Part shown: piece by piece, positions 57,401 through 64,000 of the stretch | Layout: each line of letters begins with the position of its first letter | Position numbering within the stretch: position 1 is the stretch's first letter | NCBI GenBank assembly: GCA_028554795.2 | Contig: CM068835.1 | Location: forward strand, 29,080,311-29,144,310 | Length of the DNA: 64,000 bases | Direction of reading: 5' to 3' | From: Sinohyriopsis cumingii | Taxonomy: Eukaryota > Mollusca > Bivalvia > Unionida > Unionidae | Program-made: the position numbers and the translations under genes | The notes under the pieces: model-generated | The model's input: only the letters and a program-made list of their open reading frames with translations | Database searches by the model: none | What the model was told of the DNA's origin: nothing

Positions 57401-58534
57401 AGTCGAACAAGGCACTGGTTCTTCGCTCAGACAGGGTGGAGAGGCCAAACATCCTGAGCATTTCCATCCACAATGTTTGTGTTGCTCTCGATTATTATAA
57501 CCATAGTCACATTTCTCACAATAATAAGCATATCCCAGGAATCCAGTGATACTGGTAATGGTATCGAAATGTTCATCGTGATGATAAAGGTGAATGTATT
57601 TTCCGTCCTTAAAATGTTGGCCTCGAAACAATAGAGGCCCGCGCATTTCTTGAGGGTGCACTTTCAAGGTGTATCGTGGAGCTAGGACATCTTGCAATTT
57701 TTGCACCTCGGGAATGCCACAGGGTGTGTCTTTGGGCAGTCCGGCTTGTTGTAACAGAAGTTCTGCTTCGTTTCGTTGTTTGGCTCGGTCGGAACGTTGA
57801 ATAGTGTTCCAGGTTCTTTTCCATTCTACCGTGTCGTTCTTGTTGGCATAGGTTCGTCCCACCACGATGGCACGGGCTAAACACATCTGGTCATGGGGGT
57901 TGTTTATTCGGACGAGACTCGTTTTGGTGTTGCGAAGGTCGTCCACCAATAACATCTTTTTGCGTCCTGTCCCTTGAGGAGGAGAGACGTGGGTCATGTC
58001 CAGTGTGGCTTTACCATCGGTGATGTCAAACTGATCATTAGATTGTTGTACGTGTTGAATCTTGTCCATGACTTTGGAAGCAGTCAATTCTGCAGGGGTG
58101 CTAAACTCGATCCAAACAGGGGATTTCAAACCGTCGTGTTGTATGGAAAGTCTCAAGCGATCGTCTTCTTTGGGTTGACATTGTCGCTTGAGTGCAGTGA
58201 GCAAAGAATCCCACACCTCAGTGATGAACACTTCTGCTTTCTCTAACGGTACTTCAGCCTTGAAATCTTTAAACTTCACTGTGTATTTGTAAGCCGTGGT
58301 TCTAAATTTTCTAGAGGAGCGCTTTTCCGTCTCTCGAATGGAATAGTAGTTTTCAGGGTTGACTAAGGGTGGTGAACTTGGTTTAGAGGGTTCGGATTCT
58401 GGTTCACTCATGTCCTCTTCAAAATCACTGGCATGAATTTGTGCCAAGATTTTAGCCCTGGTTCGAGGCGATAGATCACGTTTCTGCCTCTTACTTTCTT
58501 CTTCTTTCTTCTCGAATGAATGGGATCGTTTCAT
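54493..58534 (-). pseudogene. POLB: Protein-primed-type DNA polymerase B, one frameshift
   Basis: Two frames form one protein of about 1,350 residues. The first (ATG 58534) has an acidic/basic head and, from residue 330 on, an array of CxxC zinc fingers. The frame changes in the five-C run at 57186-57182. In the second frame (numbering from 57297): Exo I FFDFEC (54-59), Exo II HNFSGYD (144-150), Exo III YCRSDVDI (270-277), an inserted NGCLFHGCPVCYP nuclease-like motif (388-400), Pol A DVCSLYP (497-503), Pol B KVMLNCLWGK (686-695), Pol C FDTDS (783-787). All catalytic motifs are kept. It replicates the element. Frame break: mutation, programmed shift or error. Confidence 0.92.
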
Positions 58535-58668
58535 CTTGAAAGCAAAAAGTCAAATGACTCAAGTTCAAACACCATGAGCTACTTTATAGTCATGGCAGAC
58601 CAGCGTATATAAAAGGGTGTGTGTCTTATCCTTTCACTATTCATTTCACTCTCAAGCCGAGTACAACG
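58535..58668. promoter_or_regulatory. Compact bidirectional promoter of PolB and zinc-knuckle gene
   Basis: Minus-strand TATA ACTATAAAGTAG (58590-58579) points to PolB, 45 bases before its ATG. Plus-strand TATA GTATATAAAAGG (58604-58615) points right, 54 bases before the ATG at 58669. The two boxes are about 14 bases apart, which should couple or alternate the two transcripts. Confidence 0.75.
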
Positions 58669-59142
58669 ATGGAAGAGACTAACCAGATGGAACGTTTCGT
58701 CAGAGCTTTGAGAGGGGTCATTATAAAATTCTCTTCAGACCAGCCTACGGACTACTCTCCTTCCTTTCGAGATAAAAGTCAAGATACTTGCTATATCTGT
58801 CAGAAGAAAGGGCATTGGTCTTCAGAGTGTCCAGACCGTCAAAAAAGAACAAAAACAGGGACTAAAAAAGACAAAAGTCAAGATACCTGTTATTATTGTA
58901 AAGAAAAAGGACATTGGTCTCCAGATTGCCCAAAAAAGAAACAAGAGGAGTCAGAAGAAAAGAAGGATTCTTCAGAAGAAGAGAGGGATTCTTCGGAAGA
59001 AGAGAGGGATTCTTCAGAGGAAGAAGAGGAAGAAAAAAGACAATTCTATTTACAAGAGGCAAAGAAACAGGAGAAGAAGAAAAGAAGAAGTGAAGAAAAT
59101 GAGGAAAAGACGGTGAAGAAATTCAAAAAACAGAGAGACTAA
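58669..59142 (+). CDS. Double zinc-knuckle (CCHC) nucleic-acid-binding protein
   Basis: The open frame begins at 58621 but the first ATG is at 58669, giving 157 residues. Two CCHC knuckles, CYICQKKGHWSSEC and CYYCKEKGHWSPDC, occupy about residues 37-51 and 70-84. Then three KKDSSEEE/RDSSEEE repeats, which look like casein kinase II sites, and a Lys/Glu-rich coiled coil. CCHC knuckles bind single-stranded nucleic acid, so a chaperone role at replication or packaging is possible. It is the only core-side gene on the plus strand, divergent from PolB. AATAAA at 59229-59234 is its likely poly(A) signal. Confidence 0.75.
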   Translation: MEETNQMERFVRALRGVIIKFSSDQPTDYSPSFRDKSQDTCYICQKKGHWSSECPDRQKRTKTGTKKDKSQDTCYYCKEKGHWSPDCPKKKQEESEEKKDSSEEERDSSEEERDSSEEEEEEKRQFYLQEAKKQEKKKRRSEENEEKTVKKFKKQRD

Positions 59143-59381
59143 ACAAGGAGAAAGAAGAAGTCAATGAACTTTTTATTAAAGTGTTGTGTTGTGAATTGTG
59201 AATTGGATTGTAAAAAATGGAGAAAAGAATAAATGAATGATATAAGGTAAGTGTCTTTGAGTTTTGATTTTAAAATAAGAACGTACACTCACGCACTCAT
59301 ACAAAGACACGTACTATAAAGGTAAAATGGGTGGGTTATTTTTTTTTTTTTTTTTTTGAGTTATTGGCAAATTGAAATTGT

Positions 59382-59422
59382 ATTTCTTTTCGAGAAATGT
59401 GGGTGGCCCTGAAAAGGGCCTT
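59382..59422 (-). terminator. Histone-type mRNA 3' end signal, right accessory gene
   Basis: Minus strand: AAAGGCCCTTTTCAGGGCCA then CCCA; stem GGCCCT/AGGGCC, loop TTTC (59420-59405), the full ACCCA flank, and CTCGAAAAGAAATAC (59394-59380) as downstream element. It is 30 bases past the stop at 59451. The following ATTTCAATTTGCCAA also matches the TIR and cassette copies. Confidence 0.85.
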
Positions 59423-59450
59423 TTTTTCTCTTTATGATGTAGGGGTGAGT

Positions 59451-60029
59451 TTAAGCAATCAACTTTAACTGCCTTATGCCTTTACCACGGCCAAGGCCTA
59501 CTTCTGGACTGCGTAATGTTGATGATGATGATGATAATGATTGGGTTGAAATCACTAAGGGTGGTACGGTAGGCTTAGTCACAGGGTTGACGTGTTTAGC
59601 TCGGGAAGGTCGTATTCTCTTCGGTCGTGATAAAGAAGTCTGATACATTTGTTTCAGACTTCTTAACTCCGCTAAAATGTCCAACAGTACCGTGACCGTT
59701 TGATTTTCACCCTCTTGTTTCTTTGCTGCTACTTCTTCTTGCTGTTGTTTTTTTCTTACCTCTTCTTCTTGTTGCTGTTGCTGTAGGAGAAAAGCCTGTT
59801 CCGCTTCCTTTTGTCGTTGTATAAATTTCTCCAATTCTTCTTTCTGTCTCTGTCTAAAATTCTCCACTTGCGGTAATGAAGAAGGTAACGAAGGTTCCGG
59901 AACAAATTCTTGCGAGGAGAGAAAATCCACAAAATCTCAATTCACCTCTTCTGAAAGTAAGTCCGAGTTCCCTTGGGCAGTCTCCCCTGCTGGTGCACCC
60001 CACTGGATCGTTTTCTGAGTTTCCGTCAT
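59451..60029 (-). pseudogene. Gln-rich coiled-coil accessory protein with in-frame TGA
   Basis: From ATG 60029 the frame gives 30 residues (MTETQKTIQWGAPAGE...), then TGA at 59939-59937, then continues in the same frame with DFVDFLSSQEFVPEP for 159 further residues. The downstream part has no ATG in its head (it opens at a GTG). Residues after the stop form a Gln/Glu coiled coil (RQRQKEELEKFIQRQKEAEQ) and a basic Ser-rich tail. Either a nonsense mutation, stop readthrough or a missed small intron. The upstream CRE-like site 60091 and TATTTAG may be its promoter. It ends in a histone-type signal. Confidence 0.5.
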
Positions 60030-60090
60030 GTTGAATCACTGTCGCATAGATTGACTGCACACAAGCGCTAGCGAATCTAAATAGACTACG

Positions 60091-60098
60091 TGACGTCA
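60091..60098. promoter_or_regulatory. CRE palindrome TGACGTCA between divergent right-end genes
   Basis: A perfect ATF/CREB-type site lies between the minus gene starting at 60029 and the plus gene starting at 60249. A plus-strand TATA box (CTATAAATAAG, 60197-60207) is 42 bases before the plus ATG. Confidence 0.55.
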
Positions 60099-60248
60099 CA
60101 GACTGCTCTCTTCGGATTGGATGCGAGCTGACTGAATTCTGTAACGCGTGTTCGGATTAGTAAATGAACTCGATCCGTTTCAATCCTTTCTGTCCCTATA
60201 AATAAGCGCAGTTCACTGCATTGATTCACCTATTCTCGGAGCCTCAAC

Positions 60249-60479
60249 ATGTGGACCGACGTTGAATCTTCAACCCTTGTGTCAACAATGATGTTCAGGA
60301 CGGACATGCTCATGTATGTCCGATCCAAGTGGACCGTTGTCCACAGGACCAACAGCAGTCTGTGGATAAGAAGAGTCTATATAGAGAGACAAGGTTGCCT
60401 CAAGAGGACTCTGATGTATGGCCCTGCTGTAAGACGAAGTTTGAGGAAAAGAAGATGTCGCAAATGCCCTTTATGTTAA
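60249..60479 (+). CDS. Small Arg-rich accessory protein reading into the right TIR
   Basis: 76 residues, ATG at 60249 after a good TATA box (60199). Hydrophobic/polar head, then VYIERQGCLKRTLMYG and a very basic end RRSLRKRRCRKCPLC with two to four Cys. No recognised domain. Twenty-two bases past the stop the TIR histone-type signal begins. It is the mirror image of cassette gene 3: both terminal genes read outward and end in the same TIR-encoded signal. Confidence 0.55.
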   Translation: MWTDVESSTLVSTMMFRTDMLMYVRSKWTVVHRTNSSLWIRRVYIERQGCLKRTLMYGPAVRRSLRKRRCRKCPLC

Positions 60480-60496
60480 GGGCATATTAACATAAA

Positions 60497-60864
60497 CCAA
60501 AGGCCCTTTTCAGGGCCAGCCATATATCTCGAAAAGAGATAGCCTTTCAATTGCCTACCCCTTTTTTTTAAAAAATTTTTAAAAAAAAAAAATCCCATGT
60601 TCCATTCCCTTTGTCCCTAAACAAGTCCAAACTCTATTCCCCATGTTAAATTCCCCTTGTACGTAGATTGTCCCACGATTTATTCCCATGTTAAATTCCC
60701 CTTGTACGTAGATTGTCCCACGATTTATTCCCATGTTAAATTCCCCTTGTACGTAGATTGACCCACGATTTTTCGCCATGTTAAATTTCCATTGTACGTA
60801 GATTGTCCCAAGGGGTTCTGTAATGCTAATTCCCATTGTACGTAGGGTGCCCCCATTCACTACT
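60497..60864 (-). repeat. Right terminal inverted repeat of the Polinton
   Basis: Inverted copy of 38700-39068, including five 45-bp units and the stem-loop. The frame of 93 codons at 60860-60579 is a by-product of the 45-bp periodicity. Confidence 0.95.
60500..60541 (+). terminator. Histone-type mRNA 3' end signal in the right TIR
   Basis: AAAGGCCCTTTTCAGGGCCA with stem-loop 60502-60517, AGCCA flank and CTCGAAAAGAGATAG at 60528-60542. It follows the stop codon of the gene 60249-60479 by 22 bases. A second small hairpin (GCCCTT-TATGTT-AAGGGC, 60468-60485) spans that stop codon. Confidence 0.8.
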
Positions 60865-60870
60865 ATTGTT
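60865..60870 (+). repeat. Right target-site duplication ATTGTT
   Basis: Identical to 38694-38699; host sequence TTAGCTGATGTATGTG continues as in copy 1 at 26344. Confidence 0.95.
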
Positions 60871-60929
60871 TTAGCTGATGTATGTGTGATAAAGTGATAG
60901 ATCAGAGTCTATAAATATGCCTATTGCAG

Positions 60930-63418
60930 TTTCCCTAGACTACGTGGGCAAATTAAAAATAGAACTTTAAGTGATTCTGGGGGTAATGAAATAGACAAAT
61001 GCACATGGAACAAAGAAGACGGTCTAACTTTTATCAAGTACTACAATGATCTATTATCTCCACACATGCATACGATTTTAAATGAAATCGACAATACCAA
61101 ACTTTAATGAATGCGTCGAAACAATTACTGTTATTTGCCATTATGTTGCGAAACCAATGAAGAAAATCAACAGAAAGCAAAACCTAGCTGTGACATTTCT
61201 AGGAAAACTCATACTTGTGTCGATAGAGATTGCATAGCGGCTAAAAGCAGAGCCTTAAGATATCACAGTTCAGATTAAAAGGCACTATTGATAGATAAAG
61301 ATTATAAATTCTATAGATGTAAGTATAAATCTCTAACAAGAATAAAACCAAAACAATATGAATTAAAAGAAATAGCATTTTATCTGCATTACACTCTTAA
61401 AAAATGCAAAATTTGTCTGGCGCCTTGTAAACAAATTCGAGTACTGGTGATGAAAGCGTTATTATATCTGCAAGTTTTTATGAATATTTTACAGAATTAT
61501 TCAATATTTCATTTCGATTTTCCTGATACAAAGGATTCAACTAATTAATGAGACTCTCGATAGATATTCACTGAAGAGGAGGTACGCTTGAGTAAACTGA
61601 AACGTGACAAATTTGGGGGAGTAGATGCTTTTTCTAGCGATATATTTCATGTACGGCAACATAAATATATTAATATTATTTAATGAACTATTCAATATTG
61701 CTTATTGCATATTATCCAGAATATTGGCCAGTGGGTATCATAATACCAATTCTGAAGAAAGGGATACAAATGAACCTCCAACTACAGAGGCAATAATTTG
61801 CTACCTGTATTAAGCACTGTGTTTACATTGATTTTAAGTAATAGGCTAAGTGAATAGATGGTTCAAAATGAATTACTGGGAGAAGAACAAGCTGGATTTA
61901 GAGCTGGTTATCCTAAATCATATAAACTATATTAAATACATTAATTTGCAAAATTTGAATAAAACGTCAGGGTAGATTCTATGTAGTATTTATAGACTAT
62001 CAAAAAGTCTTTGATATGATAGAGAGAGACGTTTAAGGGACCAACAGTTAATAAAACTTTTAGTTTTTTTAAATGGCAATTTATAATAATTAAAAATCTA
62101 AATACAACAACAATATTACCAATGTGTTTAATTGTCATGTGGGTGTATGACAAGTTTGTGATTTATCGCCTTTACCCTTTTCTCTACTTTTGAACGATCT
62201 GAAACCACTGTTTAGCTGAAGGAAATAGGAAAGTTTCGGTAGAAATCTTGGAACTATTTTAATAGTTGTGTTTAAATGTCTTTACTGACAGCGTCCCCCG
62301 TTCAAAATATGTTCAATGGTCTGCAAACATATTGCCAAAAGTGGAAATTAAAAGTAAATATGGAAAGAAAACAAGAGTGAGTGTACTTCGTAGAGGTGAC
62401 TATCTCATAAGTTACGAAATTTGGTACTATTACCTCACAGAGGTAAAGACTGAATCATATTACAAGTATCTATGATGCATATTTTATTCAAACAAATCCT
62501 ATCATATGTGCCAGGAAAACTATGTCTTCGAATGCGCTGAAAGATATGCATATTTTGAAGAAAAGTCTTTCAAAATTGCCTCTGTATTGCTTTGTCGTTT
62601 TACTCGAAGATAGCTCCCATTTCTAAGTATGGGGCTACAGTTGGGGCTTTTTTATGATGCCAATGATATTGAAAAAGTTCATTTGACATTTTGCAAATAT
62701 ATTCTTGGTACATCTAAGTCTACTCCAAATGCATTTTTTATATGATACGTTACTTAGAATTAGCATGCATAGTATAAGATATAGACGTCTTTTGAAATGT
62801 TTGCATAGAACTCTAAAAATGCCAGAAAACCTGTGTTCTTGACAATGCTACAATTTACAGCCCGTATATGGGGAATTTGGGATTCCTGGGCTAATAATGT
62901 TAAAAGCTTCTATATGCGTATGTGTTTGGTCATGTTTGGTGTACTCATAGCGTAAATGATGAAACTATATTTCTTTGATGTTTTACTCTTAGATGTGAAG
63001 ATATATTTAGGCAAATGCTGCAGGTTGATATTAAGTCAATGGAAAGACTACTGTTCAATAGCTCATCAATAACAGAATTCATTTGTCAAAGATATCTAGA
63101 ATTGTTTGAAAAGAACGTTCGTTATATAATGACTGTGCTTAGAGTGGGGAACTTACCAATGAGAGGTAACATAAGAAAATATTAATAGATTTGTTATGAA
63201 GAATGATTGTGTCAATTTCGTACTGTTAATATAGAAAATTAATTACATTTTATTACTGCTTGTCCACTATATGGAGAATTACAAAGACAAAATGTACTCA
63301 CCTTTTTTTAAAAATCCAACTTAAGAAAAATTTAGGTCATTAATGCAAAAAGATACTGGAAAATTTCTAACAACTACATTAGCAATGTTTACTATAAAGG
63401 CCTTAAAGATTAGATCAG
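60930..63418 (+). pseudogene. Decayed non-LTR retrotransposon ORF2, copy 2 with its 3' end
   Basis: Same element as 26420-28233, here with the 3' part kept: linker (KYKSLTRIKPKQ near 61325), RT text (KLKRDKFGGVDAF near 61600, GIIIPILKKG near 61735, SPLPFSLLLNDL near 62170) and, beyond the duplication end at 62729, a C-terminal Cys-region remnant (ITACPLYGELQRQ near 63255) and a TTLAMFTIKALKIR end at 63375-63414. Stops and frameshifts throughout. The Polinton inserted about 65 bases upstream of the readable part. Confidence 0.75.
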
Positions 63419-64000
63419 CCGTTTTATCATCAACTCCAGCTACATAGACAGCAGAATAATATCACAAAACGTCTGTTTGCTCCATCCAGTGGTTCTTTTT
63501 AATCTGTAGTGTGTGATAACTGCAATATACATTCATATTTCATCGAAATAGATGCACTCTAGGGTAATGATTATTTGCATGTATAACAATTCCAATGGAT
63601 ACGATGTCTTTTTTCTGTTACATGCTCAAACACCTTTTTGCACCGCATGGTTTATGGATATGTATCATTGGCCAGTGGCCTATATTACAAAAAAGCATGA
63701 TGTATGGATATGTATAATAGGCAAGTGGCCTGTATTACAAATAAACACTATTGTTATTATCTTTGATGTTTTTCTGTCTTAAAATACAGTCTTAAATGCA
63801 ACATATTACTCGTCACATCTTTTCGAATTTAATTTATAAACTAATGTAATTGTCATGGAATTGTGTATATTTATTGTTCATGAACATTTGGAATAGAATG
63901 TATTCGGGTTTTGTTTCTGTGCACAGCGATACCTGAGGGTGATTTATCTATGTCATACATTATTTTGGCGTAGTGAGTTCATTTCACTACATGCTGCACG
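63419..64000. other. Host DNA with a 57-bp local duplication, no gene
   Basis: ATGGATATGTATCATTGGCC at 63654 and ATGGATATGTATAATAGGCA at about 63711, each followed by AGTGGCCT(A/G)TATTACAAA, are two units of a 57-bp tandem repeat. Nothing else is interpretable. Confidence 0.6.

Larger units (their letters stand above)
38700..60864. mobile_element. Complete Polinton/Maverick element, 22,165 bp
   Basis: The element begins AGTAGTGAATGGGGGCACCC and ends with its inverted copy; 5'-AG ends, long inverted repeats and a 6-bp target-site duplication are typical of Polintons. It encodes the full Polinton set: protein-primed-type PolB, retrovirus-like chromodomain integrase, FtsK/HerA ATPase, adenain-like protease, double-jelly-roll major capsid, penton-like minor capsid and several virion proteins, nearly all on the minus strand. 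Accessory genes sit at both ends. Its G+C content is visibly higher than that of the flanks. One later retrotransposon-like insertion (39570-41578) lies inside it. Breaks in PolB, MCP, protease and others suggest it cannot move by itself as sequenced. Confidence 0.97.
28234..62729. repeat. Copy 2 of the 12.35-kb tandem duplication, interrupted by the Polinton
   Basis: Copy 2 consists of 28234-38699 and 60871-62729, about 12,325 bases once the Polinton and one target-site copy are left out. Compared with copy 1 it lacks about 330 bases near 32975, has about 300 extra bases at 37035-37340 and longer AT and TTTA runs. Non-repeat parts differ by scattered substitutions and small indels, so the duplication is not very recent. 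No host gene is recognisable in 28234-38693. Confidence 0.9.

Noticed and set aside
59854..60099. 81-codon minus-strand ORF overlapping the Gln-rich accessory gene
   Set aside because: Out of frame with the ATG 60029 reading, composition unlike a protein; shadow.

Overview
The window reads as nuclear DNA of a metazoan, most likely a mollusc or another lophotrochozoan. That placement is an inference: the host DNA is AT-rich and full of simple repeats and decayed non-LTR retrotransposons, it holds a spliced PLAC8/cornifelin-type gene, and it carries two unrelated Polinton-class elements. No bacterial-style operon, rRNA or tRNA was seen.

Layout. (a) 1-4660 is the edge of a decayed, divergent Polinton-like element: a PolB joined to an SF1 helicase (several stops and frameshifts), an HNH remnant, an integrase that has lost its catalytic Glu segment, and two intact genes, a zinc-ribbon/phospholipase A2 protein and a packaging ATPase. 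(b) 4.7-5.9 kb holds a small inverted repeat and a CR1/L2-like retrotransposon tail. (c) 5.9-15.9 kb is host DNA with simple repeats, a large AT-centred palindrome and a minus-strand PLAC8-like gene at 15073-11799. (d) 15883-28233 and 28234-62729 are two copies of a 12.35-kb direct tandem duplication. Copy 2 is interrupted by (e) a complete Polinton/Maverick of 22,165 bp at 38700-60864, with about 369-bp terminal inverted repeats and a 6-bp target-site duplication (ATTGTT). Copy 1 keeps the matching empty site at 26338-26343. (f) The end of the window is the rest of a decayed non-LTR retrotransposon and plain AT-rich DNA.

The large Polinton. Its minus-strand core runs PolB, BIR protein, three F-box-like paralogues, a tail-anchored membrane ORF set, packaging ATPase, SPKK-rich basic protein, small basic core protein, two small proteins, chromodomain integrase, membrane protein, penton-like minor capsid, pVI-like protein, double-jelly-roll major capsid, a small conserved Cys protein and an adenain-like protease. 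These are the parts of a virion-forming, self-synthesising element. PolB, MCP and the BIR gene each carry one frameshift, the protease has one nonsense codon, and two accessory genes are also interrupted, so this copy is probably recent but defective, unless some breaks are assembly errors.

The most unusual feature lies outside the core. Five small accessory genes at the two ends of the Polinton end not in a poly(A) signal but in an apparent replication-dependent histone-mRNA 3' end: a 6-bp stem, TTTC loop, ACCCA-like flank and a purine-rich GAAAAGA downstream element, 22-48 nt after the stop codon. Two of the five lie inside the terminal inverted repeats and act on genes reading outward. Three of these genes also share an upstream promoter module (core GCGCGGACGT), and a near-identical 22-mer occurs once in host DNA at 12628.
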